The notes: generated by a model not told the origin, from the letters alone. Positions 17,876-27,218 are shown, counted from the first letter of the stretch. The stretch: DNA of 64,000 nucleotides from Pseudomonas bohemica (GCF_002934685.1 NZ_NKHL01000107.1:1-64000), one strand, 5' to 3'. Made by a program: numbers and translations.

Positions 17876-18192
17876 ATGAGTACACTTATATTGACGACTC
17901 GGACAGGTAATGAGCTGACGATCAACGGTGAAATCGGTATTCGGTGATGGAAGTCATTCGTAATGCTGACGTAGAAGAACTCTCGGCATTGTGCGGCGGA
18001 AGTTGCTCATGTGCCACGTGCCATGTGTATGTCGCCAGCGCATTTCATGACCGCCTGCCGGCCATGAATGAATATGAAAATGACCTGTTGGAGACCAGCG
18101 AATATCGTACGCAAGAGTCGCGACTGTCCTGCCAGTTACTGTTCGATGTCACGCTGGACGGACTGGCGGTGACTATCGCTCCGCAGGAATGA
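17876..18192 (+). pseudogene. [2Fe-2S] ferredoxin with a frameshift
   Basis: The ATG at 17876 has GGGAG upstream and opens [22 protein letters not shown], then hits TGA near 17944. From 17944 the next frame continues with [20 protein letters not shown] and the ligand cysteines [10 protein letters not shown] plus a distal Cys in LSCQLL. Adding one T in the run at about 17940 would give EIGISVMEVIR, the usual family sequence, so a single-base deletion (or a sequencing error) splits the gene. If real, no full-length ferredoxin is made. The downstream frame alone starts with GTG and lacks the first beta-strands. Confidence 0.8.
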
Positions 18193-18228
18193 AGTATTGA
18201 AGCCGGCGGCTAATAGCCGCCGTCTCTG

Positions 18229-19917
18229 TCAGAGGGCAACCTGGCCAGACCGTTCGTGCAGGGCGCAGCCACTCGCCGCATTGCTCGGAGCCTGGGCGCA
18301 AAGAATCATTCGAGCGCCTTTCTCACCGATAACCATCGTCGCAGCCGCAGTGTTGGCGGAGGTCAGGTTGGGCATGATCGAGGCATCAATCACCCGCAAT
18401 CCCTCTAGGCCGTGTACCCGCAAGGTATCGTCGACAACACTGTAGGGATCGGTCGCTGGCCCCATCCGTGCGGTCCCGACCGGGTGGAATACCGTCGAGC
18501 CAGTCTTGCAGGCAAAATCCAGCCATTGCTCATCACTGGATATCTCGACGCCGGGTATCATTTCAGCTTCGAAGTAAGGGCGCATAGCTTGGCTGGCCAA
18601 GATCGCGCGAACCTTTCTGCAAGCCTCCAGCAGAACCCGGCGGTCGTGCTCGTGAGCCAGGTAATTGGGCTGAACCAGCGGCGCGTCATGCATGCTCGCC
18701 GAGACTGCTGCGACAAAGCCACGACTTATGGGCCGGTGCTGCCATACCGCGCAGGTCATCCCGGCACACTGATCGAGCTGGCCGTCGCTGCCGGTCATGT
18801 GGCTGGCCGGGGTAAAAATGCCTTGGATGTCCGCATCGCCCTGGCTCAGGCCGGACCTCATAAAGTAGTGCACCAGCGCCACCGGCAATCCCAACAGGCT
18901 TGGCTTTTTCAAGCTCCAGCGCAGCCCTTGCCACAGCAGTCCAGGGCCCCTGGCCAACTGGTTGATGGACGTGAAGTTCTTGCCCCGCGCCACGATCTGC
19001 ACCATGTAGTGGTCTTGCAGGTTCTGGCCAACACCTGGCAGATGATGAACGCGCTTTACACCAATGTTCTCCAGCAAGGCCGTGTCGCCGATGCCGGATA
19101 CCTGGAGCAGACGTGGGGTATTAATCGCCCCGGCGCTGAGGATCACCTCGCGCCTGGCCATCATGGAAAAACTCCGCACGTCTTGCTGCACGCTGACCCC
19201 ACGGGCTTTTTTGCCTTCCATCAGTACACGGGTCGCCAGGGTATCGGTCATCACCTGCAGGTTTTTGCGATGCAGCACCGGTTGCAAAAAGGCCGAGGAG
19301 GAACTGACCCGGCGTCCGTCCTTGATACTGACCTGGGAAAAACTCACACCCTCCTGGCGCTGGCCATTGGTATCGGAATTACGCGGTGTGCCGCACTCGA
19401 CCACGCCGTCGATAAATGCGCTGCACAACGTGTCCTCCCAACACACATCGGTAATGGCCAACGGGCCTTTGCTGCCGCGCACCAACGGGTCACCGCCCTG
19501 GCGGTTTTCCATGTCCATAAACAAGGGCAGCAAATCCTTATAACCCCAGCCCGCATTGCCGGCGGCGGCCCACTCGTCGAAGTCGTGGGCCTGGCCTCTG
19601 TTGTAGGCCATGCCATTGACCGAAGTACCGCCGCCCAAGGTGCGGCCCTGGAGCAGGTTGACCGCTCGATCACCGGTCAGCGCCGTGGGTTGGGTCTGGA
19701 AATTCCAGGTGTAGCGCGGGTTGCCGACCATCTTGATAAAGCCGGCCGGCATCTTGATAAACAGGTTGTGGTCCGGCGGACCGGCTTCAATCAGGCAGAC
19801 GCTGACCGCCGGGTCTTCGCTCAACCGATTGGCGACGACACAACCCGCCGCGCCAGCGCCGACAATAATGTAATCAAACACCGCAATATCTTCATTCAAG
19901 GCTTGAGTACCAGGCAT
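18229..19917 (-). CDS. GMC-family FAD alcohol oxidase/dehydrogenase (copy 1)
   Basis: 562 residues from the ATG at 19917, which has GGAG at the right distance. An upstream in-frame extension is not family-like. FAD motif YIIVGAGAAGCVVANRL, GMC signature 1 TLGGGTSVNGMAYNRG, signature 2 SAGAINTPRLLQVSG, and the C-terminal FHPVGTARMG and NLTSANTAAATM with the His/Asn pair are all present. Oxidises primary alcohols to aldehydes, fitting the ALDHs nearby. It follows the outer-membrane protein gene by 47 bp. Confidence 0.92.
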   Translation of the reverse strand: MPGTQALNEDIAVFDYIIVGAGAAGCVVANRLSEDPAVSVCLIEAGPPDHNLFIKMPAGFIKMVGNPRYTWNFQTQPTALTGDRAVNLLQGRTLGGGTSVNGMAYNRGQAHDFDEWAAAGNAGWGYKDLLPLFMDMENRQGGDPLVRGSKGPLAITDVCWEDTLCSAFIDGVVECGTPRNSDTNGQRQEGVSFSQVSIKDGRRVSSSSAFLQPVLHRKNLQVMTDTLATRVLMEGKKARGVSVQQDVRSFSMMARREVILSAGAINTPRLLQVSGIGDTALLENIGVKRVHHLPGVGQNLQDHYMVQIVARGKNFTSINQLARGPGLLWQGLRWSLKKPSLLGLPVALVHYFMRSGLSQGDADIQGIFTPASHMTGSDGQLDQCAGMTCAVWQHRPISRGFVAAVSASMHDAPLVQPNYLAHEHDRRVLLEACRKVRAILASQAMRPYFEAEMIPGVEISSDEQWLDFACKTGSTVFHPVGTARMGPATDPYSVVDDTLRVHGLEGLRVIDASIMPNLTSANTAAATMVIGEKGARMILCAQAPSNAASGCALHERSGQVAL

Positions 19918-19964
19918 GACAACTCCGCATAACTGAGTGATGGAAGAACGTTGCGCATCAGCAA

Positions 19965-20864
19965 TCAAAAAACATGGATGTAACGGAACTTGAGTTCGGC
20001 ATCGGTCTTGAAGCCGTTTTCCACGACAATATCCCGGCTGATTCCCAGCAGAACTTGATCTTGGGCGGTGAAGAAACTACTGACTTCCATAAATACCGCT
20101 GTGGACGATGCGCGATCATCCAAGGCCTGGCCGTCGATATGGCTTTCCCCACCCCAGCGATGAGAAACACCGCCACCGACCAAATTGTTAAGTCGCTGGC
20201 CGAACATATAAGAAACCGCCGCGTTAACTTGATACATCGGGTCCTGACTCAAGCTGCCGTTATCCGGGCCAGACTTGTCGTTATTGGTAAAAAAATTCGC
20301 TTCGCCCATCAACTCAATGTTGTAGTTACCAACTAATTGCCGCTGATAACCCAGTTGCAGAGCAGTGTGCCACCGATTTTCACCGGTGTTCATACTTTGA
20401 TCATGGTCGTAGCGCCCTACCGGGAAAAATACGAAAGGTGCTGCTACGAAATATTCGCGATGCTCCGCGTCTAGCGTGAAAAAAAAGGGCACTGTAAAAA
20501 ACGGATCGGATAAACCGGCGGTGTCATTGAGGCCCGATGGACGATTACTATCGATGCTCGCGGCAATCACGCCAAACTGCGGGTTAGCGACCACACCGTC
20601 GGCAACCCGAACGGGATAGGTATAGCGCACCAGCGTCGAAGTAATATTCATCCGAGCCTTGTCATTAACGACTTTATTGTCTTGGTAGGTCTTGTGATTA
20701 TTGGTCTGCACCACATGCCAAGCGAATATAGGGTGTCCCGGCGAGGGAGAAACCCAATCGCCCAGACTGATACCCAGGGCGTGAGCTGGCATAAGCGGTG
20801 AAAACCCGCTGATCGTTAGTAACATGCCGGCAGCATGTTTAAGACTAAGGACCTTTCTGTTCAT
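19965..20864 (-). CDS. Outer-membrane protein of the Phenol_MetA_deg family
   Basis: About 299 residues with a signal peptide (MNRKVLSLKHAAGM, then a hydrophobic run ending PAHALG). The body is rich in alternating beta-strands and ends in an aromatic C-terminus, RYIHVF, as in outer-membrane barrels. The family is found in many aromatic and terpene catabolic clusters, probably for substrate entry. The second ATG at 20864 is preferred because AGGTGA is about 9 bp upstream; an ATG at 20873 is possible. It leads the operon with GMC oxidase copy 1. Confidence 0.75.
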   Translation of the reverse strand: MNRKVLSLKHAAGMLLTISGFSPLMPAHALGISLGDWVSPSPGHPIFAWHVVQTNNHKTYQDNKVVNDKARMNITSTLVRYTYPVRVADGVVANPQFGVIAASIDSNRPSGLNDTAGLSDPFFTVPFFFTLDAEHREYFVAAPFVFFPVGRYDHDQSMNTGENRWHTALQLGYQRQLVGNYNIELMGEANFFTNNDKSGPDNGSLSQDPMYQVNAAVSYMFGQRLNNLVGGGVSHRWGGESHIDGQALDDRASSTAVFMEVSSFFTAQDQVLLGISRDIVVENGFKTDAELKFRYIHVF

Positions 20865-20879
20865 TCCATTCACCTATTT

Positions 20880-20887
20880 TTATTGTT
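20880..20887 (-). promoter_or_regulatory. Crc/Hfq-type CA motif before the MetA-type gene
   Basis: Minus-strand AACAATAA just upstream of the ribosome site matches the AAnAAnAA Hfq/Crc target used for catabolite repression in Pseudomonas. Function is inferred from the motif and its place. Confidence 0.4.
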
Positions 20888-20925
20888 ATGAAGCGCCATC
20901 CAACGAACATGAGGGGAACCGCATC

Positions 20926-21006
20926 CGGGTTATGGATTACCCGTTTCTATTCAGGCATTTGTAACTTATGTGTTCTGATGTTTCGCGCGTCAATCCGACA
21001 TTGACG
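20926..21006. promoter_or_regulatory. Palindromes in the 20.9-21.1 kb intergenic region
   Basis: The 225-bp gap before the MetA-type gene holds two inverted repeats: CGGGT-8-ACCCG at 20926-20943, and a perfect CGTCAAT-CCGAC-ATTGACG at 20988-21006. The second looks like an operator and shares its half-site with the block at 2123-2146. No TATTGG or GntR-type site is present, so this operon may have other control. Confidence 0.45.
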
Positions 21007-21089
21007 TGTTATGGGAGAAGTCAGGCATTACTGGACTCATCACTAAGGGCAGCAGAATCTAATTTATGGCTGTGATCAAATCTTCACAG

Positions 21090-21404
21090 TCAAACTGGTT
21101 CGTATACAACGGCAAACATCTTGGGATCCAAGGCCTCGCTCATCACCATTGCTTCCCCGCCCACCCGAAGCAGGACTTCATCAAGCACCGCTACTGGGTC
21201 AGCGGCATCAATTTCGTACAGCGCCAAATAACGCCACAGTGGCGTTGACACCATAGGGTCGTGCACCATGCGAAAACGGCGTGCGCTGATAAAACCGGGC
21301 ACTGCAAGCACATCAGGCAGGTGCTGTTGATCGTACCAATGGTTATATTCGTGCTCCTGCCCCTGAACAGGATTGGTCAAAACCACAAAGGTGTAATGGG
21401 TCAT
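21090..21404 (-). CDS. DUF4286-like small dimeric alpha/beta-barrel protein
   Basis: 104 residues with the pattern NPVQGQEHEYNHWYDQQHLPDVL near the N-terminus and GFISARRF, as in DUF4286/EthD-like ferredoxin-fold proteins. These are often found beside catabolic dehydrogenases and P450s, and their role is not settled. It overlaps the upstream PQQ dehydrogenase by 4 bp, so the two are translationally coupled and probably act on the same step. Confidence 0.7.
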   Translation of the reverse strand: MTHYTFVVLTNPVQGQEHEYNHWYDQQHLPDVLAVPGFISARRFRMVHDPMVSTPLWRYLALYEIDAADPVAVLDEVLLRVGGEAMVMSEALDPKMFAVVYEPV

Positions 21405-23623
21405 TGCTGTGCTCCTGGTGAAATGTTCCGCAAACGGGCGCTCAACTCCTGGCTGCGCTCGATCACGTACTGATGAATCAGCTCGATTTGCTCTGGTTGC
21501 AGCTTGCGGCTGAAATTGGGCATACCCAGCGGCGCCAAAGCTCCTCCAACGATCGCCGTGAAGAAGTCGTGCTTGTCACTCGTTAAATAACGCAGGTCAG
21601 GCACGACGCCGCCGCCAATTGCATTCAGACCGTGGCAGGCCGCGCAGTGAGTTTGATACAAGACGTAGCCCTGCTGCAGTGCAGACGGTTCTGCGGTTAA
21701 GGCAGGAGTGGGAGGAGGTGGTCCGGACACGGTTGGCACCTTGTCGGGGAGCTTGGCCTGCCCTCCTATTTTGAAAGCCAACAAACGGCCCTGAGTCGAC
21801 ACGTTGTCACCTGCGGTCATCAAGGCTGTCGTCAAGCGCATTCCCCCACCCGCGCCGGCCATCACGGCAATGTACTGCTCACCGTCCACTTCGTAACTTA
21901 TCGGCGCTGCCATAACAGCGTTGTCCAGTTGCACCGTCCACAGCGGCTCGCCAGTGCGCGCTTGGTACGCGATGAACTGGCCATCACCCGTTCCCTGGAA
22001 AACCAGCCCACCGGCCGTGGCAAGCGTGCCGCCATTCCATATTGAACGGTGATCTTGATGCCAGGCTTCCTGCTGAGTCACCGGATCCCAGGCGACCAAA
22101 CGTCCCTTCCAGCTGTCACGAAGACGCCTGGCATCCTCATCCTTGGAGGGGTCGGGCATGTCAGTCAGCTTTAACGTTCGCGCTGGTGCCGCCGCATCAC
22201 GGGTTAACGCAAGCCCAACCATGGGACCAAAGTGAAAGGTCCCTAACTCTTTGGGCATCGGTGTGTCGATGCCGCCTTTGAAATACCAGGCCACCTCCAT
22301 AGCGGGTATATAAACCAAACGGGTTATTGGGCTGTAAGCCATCGATTGCCAGTTATGGCCACCAAAACCCGATGGGGACACAACCTTTAATTCCCCGCTG
22401 CTATAGTCGGCTTGTTCAGGGTTGGGGACCGGCCTTCCGGTCTTTGGGTCGATGCCTTTGGTCCAGTTGACGGGCACGTAATTATTGGCAGATATGAACT
22501 GGCCAGTGCGTCGGTCTAGTACGTAAAAGAAACCGTTCTTGGGCGCCTGCATCAGCACTTTGCGTGTTTGGCCCTGGATCATCAGGTCTGCCAAGACCAT
22601 TTGTTGCGTCGCAGTGTGGTCCCACATCTCGCCCGGCGATGTCTGGTAGTGCCAGACATATTTCCCGGTATCGGCGTTAAGCGCGACGATTGAGGCGATG
22701 AACAAATTGTCGCCTTTGCCCTCGCTGCGCAATTTGCGGTCCCAGGTCGATCCGTTACCAACGCCGATATAAAGCAAATTCAATTCGGGATCATAAGACA
22801 TCGAATCCCAAACGGTACCGCCGCCACCTTGTTCGCCGTATCGATTGCCATACCAAGTCCTGCGGGCCATAGCCATGGCAGCATTTTCTGGCGGCTTTGC
22901 AGGGTCGCCTGGCACGGTATAAAAGCGCCATGCGAGTGCACCTGACTCAGAATCGTAGGCTGAGACGTAGCCCCGTACGCCGTACTCGGCCCCCCCGTTG
23001 CCTATCAGCACCCGGCCGTTGACCACCCGCGGAGCGCCGGTGATCGTATAGTTACGCGAGTGGTCAATGAAGGTGTCAGTGCTCCAGACCGGTTTGCCAG
23101 TTGCAGCGTCGATAGCAATCAGCCGTCCATCGAACGCTCCAACAAATACTTTACCCTTCCAGACCGCAACGCCTCGATTGACCGGCCCGCAACAGCCGCG
23201 ATCCGCGATACTCCGATCAACTTGAGGATCATATTGCCAAATGAGTTTGCCGGAACGCGCATCCAGCGCATAAACAATGCTGAACGGCCCGGTGGCGTAC
23301 ATCACTCCGTCCACAACAATGGGTGTTGCTTCCAGCCCACGGTCCGGCTCTATCTTGTAAGTCCACGCCAGCCCCAGATCGCTGACGCTATGCTCGTTGA
23401 TACGGGCGAGCGGACTGAAGCGCTCTTCAGCATAGGTACGGCCATGAGAAACCCAATTGGCACCTTCACGGCCAGCCCCCGTGATTCGGACGGCATCGAC
23501 ATCGGCGGCCCCTTGGGCATGCCCAAGGGAAGCAACCAATAGCAATCCATAGCATGATCGACGTAAATGCTGACTTGCCGCCTGTTTGGTTCGAAAGACT
23601 CGAATGTGCATTCCCGCATCCAT
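21401..23623 (-). CDS. PQQ-dependent quinohaemoprotein alcohol dehydrogenase
   Basis: 740 residues. A signal peptide (hydrophobic YGLLLVASLG, cleavage near AQGA) sends it to the periplasm. The eight-bladed PQQ propeller contains the vicinal disulfide RGCCGPVNRG near residue 143 and several WDPVTQQEAW-like tryptophan-docking repeats. A C-terminal cytochrome c domain has CAACH near residue 664 and the Met ligand in GMPNFS. That makes it a type II quinohaemoprotein. It oxidises an alcohol in the periplasm and passes electrons on through its haem. Start codons at 23623 and 23611 are both possible. Confidence 0.93.
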   Translation of the reverse strand: MDAGMHIRVFRTKQAASQHLRRSCYGLLLVASLGHAQGAADVDAVRITGAGREGANWVSHGRTYAEERFSPLARINEHSVSDLGLAWTYKIEPDRGLEATPIVVDGVMYATGPFSIVYALDARSGKLIWQYDPQVDRSIADRGCCGPVNRGVAVWKGKVFVGAFDGRLIAIDAATGKPVWSTDTFIDHSRNYTITGAPRVVNGRVLIGNGGAEYGVRGYVSAYDSESGALAWRFYTVPGDPAKPPENAAMAMARRTWYGNRYGEQGGGGTVWDSMSYDPELNLLYIGVGNGSTWDRKLRSEGKGDNLFIASIVALNADTGKYVWHYQTSPGEMWDHTATQQMVLADLMIQGQTRKVLMQAPKNGFFYVLDRRTGQFISANNYVPVNWTKGIDPKTGRPVPNPEQADYSSGELKVVSPSGFGGHNWQSMAYSPITRLVYIPAMEVAWYFKGGIDTPMPKELGTFHFGPMVGLALTRDAAAPARTLKLTDMPDPSKDEDARRLRDSWKGRLVAWDPVTQQEAWHQDHRSIWNGGTLATAGGLVFQGTGDGQFIAYQARTGEPLWTVQLDNAVMAAPISYEVDGEQYIAVMAGAGGGMRLTTALMTAGDNVSTQGRLLAFKIGGQAKLPDKVPTVSGPPPPTPALTAEPSALQQGYVLYQTHCAACHGLNAIGGGVVPDLRYLTSDKHDFFTAIVGGALAPLGMPNFSRKLQPEQIELIHQYVIERSQELSARLRNISPGAQQ

Positions 23624-23733
23624 TTTTATAATTATTAAGGTGCCGACTGCCAGGCGCGTCAGAGATCACGAGCTCATGAATGAATCGGTCGTTTTTAAGG
23701 CGAGTAATAAGAGGTTGCCGGGGTGTAACCTCT

Positions 23734-25137
23734 TTAGTGTTTGGCTCTGTTAATGATCTTTAACTGAGTGAGTTCGGCGAGACCTTCCGCTGCATATTCA
23801 ACTCCCAAGCCGGACATTTTTGCGCCGCCAAACGGGACATTGGGCCCCACGTCACCGTGCTGATTTATCCAGACCGTGCCGGAATCCAGTTGTTGGGCTA
23901 CCCCATAAGCACGATCAGCATCGTCGGACCAGACCGAATTTCCGAGGCCGAAAGAGGTGTCATTAGCCCAGGCAACGGCTTGTTCGATCGTGCTGTAGCG
24001 AATAATCGGCAGCACTGGGCCGAATTGCTCCTCGTCCACCAACGGCGAACCGTTGCCGATATCGCGGATCAGCGTCGGCCGAACGAAATAGCCAGGACGT
24101 TCCAGCGCGTTACCGCCGGCAATAATCTTACCCTGTTGGCTGGCCGAATCTATCAGCGACAGCACCCGCTCGTATTGAGCCTGATTCTGTATTGGCCCCA
24201 ACTGGCTATCAGGTTCAACGCCTGGGCCCACCACCGTGGCCTCCGCGATTTCGACCATTGCTTCACAGACAGCCTCGTACAACGCATCGGGGACGTACAA
24301 GCGCTTAAGCGCCACGCAAATCTGCCCGTTGTTGGTGAATGCTGCCTTGAACAGCTTGGCAGCGACGACCTTGGGATCGCAGTCTTCAAGGACGATGCCC
24401 GCATCGTTGCCCCCTAGCTCCAAGGTCAGGCGCTTGAGGGTTGGCACCACCGACCCCATGACCTTAAGACCGGTCTGAGTGGAGCCAGTGAAGCCAATCT
24501 TACGTATGCCCGGGTGCGCGGTGATCAGTGGCCCCAGGTCATTGAAATCGGCAATCAGGTTGAGCACCCCAGGTGGTACCAGGTCCTTGATGAGCGCGCC
24601 TAGATGCAAGGTTGTCAGAGGGGTGCTGGGTGCGGGTTTGAGTATCAAAGTGTTGCCCGCCAGCAGGGTCGGAGCGATTTTCGCGGCAGCCATAAACAGC
24701 GGAAAATTCCACGGCAGGATCGCGCCGACCACACCCAATGGCATCTGATGCTGCTCAACCCGGCGTTGCGGCGAATCTTCCAACACCTGCACGGGAATAT
24801 CCACGCCCGCGTAATAACGGAAGATATACGCGGCGCCATTGACCTCCCATACGGAGTCGGCTAACGGCTTTCCCTGCTCGCGGGTAAGCAGGTTGGCCAG
24901 AGGTTGAACATTGTTTTCAATCACCTCGGCAATCGCCGTTAACAAGGCCTGCCGCGCGGCCAGTGGCTCTTGGCTCCAGCTGGCGAAGGCGCGCGAGGCG
25001 GCCGCGACGGCTAAGTCCAGATGTTCTGGCAAGGCCCGCGCGCAGTGTTCGAACACCTCGCCGCTCGCCGGGTCTATCACCTCGATCGACCCCCCGCCAG
25101 GGTTCAGTTGCCCATCAATCAACAGTTCATAACGCAT
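23734..25137 (-). CDS. NAD(P)-dependent aldehyde dehydrogenase (copy 1)
   Basis: 467 residues. Cofactor motif PWNFPL near 145, GFTGSTQTG, LELGGNDAG with the general-base Glu, and the catalytic Cys in NNGQICVALKR (about 275). A short N-terminus distinguishes it from the two 497-499 residue ALDHs in the window. Its place beside the PQQ dehydrogenase suggests it takes the aldehyde from that enzyme to the acid. Confidence 0.93.
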   Translation of the reverse strand: MRYELLIDGQLNPGGGSIEVIDPASGEVFEHCARALPEHLDLAVAAASRAFASWSQEPLAARQALLTAIAEVIENNVQPLANLLTREQGKPLADSVWEVNGAAYIFRYYAGVDIPVQVLEDSPQRRVEQHQMPLGVVGAILPWNFPLFMAAAKIAPTLLAGNTLILKPAPSTPLTTLHLGALIKDLVPPGVLNLIADFNDLGPLITAHPGIRKIGFTGSTQTGLKVMGSVVPTLKRLTLELGGNDAGIVLEDCDPKVVAAKLFKAAFTNNGQICVALKRLYVPDALYEAVCEAMVEIAEATVVGPGVEPDSQLGPIQNQAQYERVLSLIDSASQQGKIIAGGNALERPGYFVRPTLIRDIGNGSPLVDEEQFGPVLPIIRYSTIEQAVAWANDTSFGLGNSVWSDDADRAYGVAQQLDSGTVWINQHGDVGPNVPFGGAKMSGLGVEYAAEGLAELTQLKIINRAKH

Positions 25138-25188
25138 GACATGTCTCCCAGATACGTACGTTTATCCAGTGCCAGACCGACTGCTTTA

Positions 25189-26340
25189 CTAGCACGGCCA
25201 CACGATCCCTTCTGCCGTCAGCACCTCGCTGTCGTGCTGTCCCTTCAAAGGTGGGGAGCGATAGATGGAATTGGGCGTCGCAGAAAAATGCAGCGGGTTA
25301 TTGATGACCTTGAAGCTACCACCCAGAGGATGTTCAAGGGTCTTGAGCAGGTTTTCCACGGTATGCCGGTCGCTGAAGACTTCCGGCCAGGTCTTGACCG
25401 GGCCATAAATCGCCCCGGCCGCTGATAACGCTGCGTCCCACTCTGCCAGAGTGCGAGTGGCGAAAATCTCCGACAGGGTACTGTTGACCGCATCACGGTT
25501 GGCCAGGCGTGCCGCCTTGTTGACGAACCTCGGATCAGTCTTCAGTTCGCTGGCATCCAGCGCGTCGCAGAGGATGTGCCAGAATTTTTCGTTGATGGTG
25601 ATGATCATAATGTCGCGACCATCACTGGTGCGGTAGGTGTTGTTCGGCACAATGTCCCAATGCTCGTTGCCCATGCGGCCCGGGGTCTGGCCGGTCACGT
25701 CGAAGTACACGTCGCGCGGCACAAGGCTGAAGATTGTCGCGTCGAGCATCGACAAATCGACCCGCTGGCCGAGCCCGGTGGTCTGGCGCGCCTGCAACGC
25801 GGTGAGAATTCCGACATTGGCGAGCAAAGCGGTGACCAGGTCAGCGAACGGAAAACCGGTCTTGATCGGTCCGGACTCCTGAGTCCCGGTGATCTGCATG
25901 ATCCCGGACATGGCCTGGATGATCATGTCGAGCGCTGGCCGATCGCGGTCCGGGCCGCTCTGGCCGAAACCGGTGATGGAGCAATACACCAGGCGCGGAT
26001 TGATCTTGCTTAGTGCCTCGTAACCCAATCCGGCCTTTTCGGCGAAACCGGGTCGAAAGTTCTCGACGAACACATCGGCTTCGGCAGCCAGGGCCTGGGC
26101 GGCCGCCTGGCCCTCGGTGGTCTTGAGGTCAAGCACGATGCCGCGCTTGTTGCGGTTGATCGCCAGGAAAAATACCCCGTCGTCGTTGATGGTGGTCTCG
26201 CCGGACTTGCGAAACGGGTCGCCGTCGGGCTGCTCGACCTTGAGCACGTCGGCGCCTGAGTCCGCCAGCATCATGGTTGCGAAGGGGCCGGTCATCATTT
26301 GCGTGAAGTCCAGTACCTTGAGGCCTTTCAATGCAGTCAT
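25189..26340 (-). CDS. CaiB/BaiF class III CoA-transferase (copy 3)
   Basis: 383 residues. FTQMMTGPFATMMLADSGAD at residues 12-31 and catalytic Asp in PALDMIIQAMSG (near 140). Its closest relative here is the copy at 45775, which shares the FTQMM and QAMSGIMQ segments. It is the last gene of the seven-gene operon 33525-25189 and probably activates the acid produced by the ALDH upstream. Confidence 0.92.
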   Translation of the reverse strand: MTALKGLKVLDFTQMMTGPFATMMLADSGADVLKVEQPDGDPFRKSGETTINDDGVFFLAINRNKRGIVLDLKTTEGQAAAQALAAEADVFVENFRPGFAEKAGLGYEALSKINPRLVYCSITGFGQSGPDRDRPALDMIIQAMSGIMQITGTQESGPIKTGFPFADLVTALLANVGILTALQARQTTGLGQRVDLSMLDATIFSLVPRDVYFDVTGQTPGRMGNEHWDIVPNNTYRTSDGRDIMIITINEKFWHILCDALDASELKTDPRFVNKAARLANRDAVNSTLSEIFATRTLAEWDAALSAAGAIYGPVKTWPEVFSDRHTVENLLKTLEHPLGGSFKVINNPLHFSATPNSIYRSPPLKGQHDSEVLTAEGIVWPC

Positions 26341-26345
26341 GAGCC

Positions 26346-27218
26346 TTACTCCTGTTCTTTCTTGTCGTAGAAGGCTTCGCGGTCATGGTTGGACGAGCGC
26401 ACGCCCTTGTCCCGACGCTGCTTCATGAAATTGTATTCGTCAGCCTCGTAACGCACGTTGGTCGCCAGGGTGTGCAAGATATGGCCGTAGGCGAACTGAC
26501 TGGAGATGCCCAGAGAATCCATCGCCAGGTTGGTTGCGGCCTTACCCATGACGATACCGTCACGGGGCAGGCGCACGATACGCTCGGCCCATTCCTCTCC
26601 CGCCTCTTGCAGGTCAGCGAGCGGCACCACCTTGTTCACCAGGCCGTTGGCCAAGCACGTTTGCGCATCCCATACTTGCGCCAGCAGCAACAATTCTCGG
26701 GCCTTGCGCGGACCCAAAGCCATCATTTCCCAGGCCGCGAAGTACGCCGCGCCGCTGAGGCCGAGCTTTTGCTCGGGATGGCCCATCTTCGCGGTATCGG
26801 CGGCGATCACCAGGTCCGATGCCTCTGCCAGATACAGACCGCCGCCCAGGCAGTAACCCTTGACCAGAGAAAGCGTGGGCTTGAGAAATTTGAACACCCG
26901 CTCGAAGCGCTCGATATAGCGTTTGTCGTGCAGCAAGCGGGCCCGTTGGCTGGGCTTACGCGGACGGCCTTTGGCGTCCAGGGTAGTTTCGCCATATTCG
27001 GTGCCGACTTCAGCCAGGTCGTGTCCGGTGGTGAAATCATCACCGGCGCCCTGCAACACCACTACCCGCACGTCATCGTCGGCTTCGGCGCGATCATAGC
27101 CGTCCATCAGCTGATCGAGCATGGCGTTGCTCATCGCATTTTTCTTGTCCGGGCGGTTGATGGTGATGTAGGCCCGACCGTCCCGTGCGAGGTAATCAAT
27201 ACTGCCGTTAGCTGCCAT
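26346..27218 (-). CDS. Crotonase-family (enoyl-CoA hydratase-like) protein, copy 1
   Basis: 290 residues from the ATG at 27218 (GAAGGA upstream). The oxyanion-hole segments TTGHDLAEV and CLGGGLYLAEASDLV are present, and a glutamate is retained in GHPEQKLGLSGAAY. At the position of the first catalytic Glu of classical hydratases (GGGxEL) it has Tyr (GGGLYL). It may therefore do a different crotonase reaction such as C-C bond hydrolysis. Its paralogue at 62388 has the same change. It sits between CoA-transferase and ALDH in the operon. Confidence 0.9.
   Translation of the reverse strand: MAANGSIDYLARDGRAYITINRPDKKNAMSNAMLDQLMDGYDRAEADDDVRVVVLQGAGDDFTTGHDLAEVGTEYGETTLDAKGRPRKPSQRARLLHDKRYIERFERVFKFLKPTLSLVKGYCLGGGLYLAEASDLVIAADTAKMGHPEQKLGLSGAAYFAAWEMMALGPRKARELLLLAQVWDAQTCLANGLVNKVVPLADLQEAGEEWAERIVRLPRDGIVMGKAATNLAMDSLGISSQFAYGHILHTLATNVRYEADEYNFMKQRRDKGVRSSNHDREAFYDKKEQE

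Noticed and set aside
18412..19932. 506-codon plus-strand frame
   Set aside because: Shadow of GMC oxidase copy 1.
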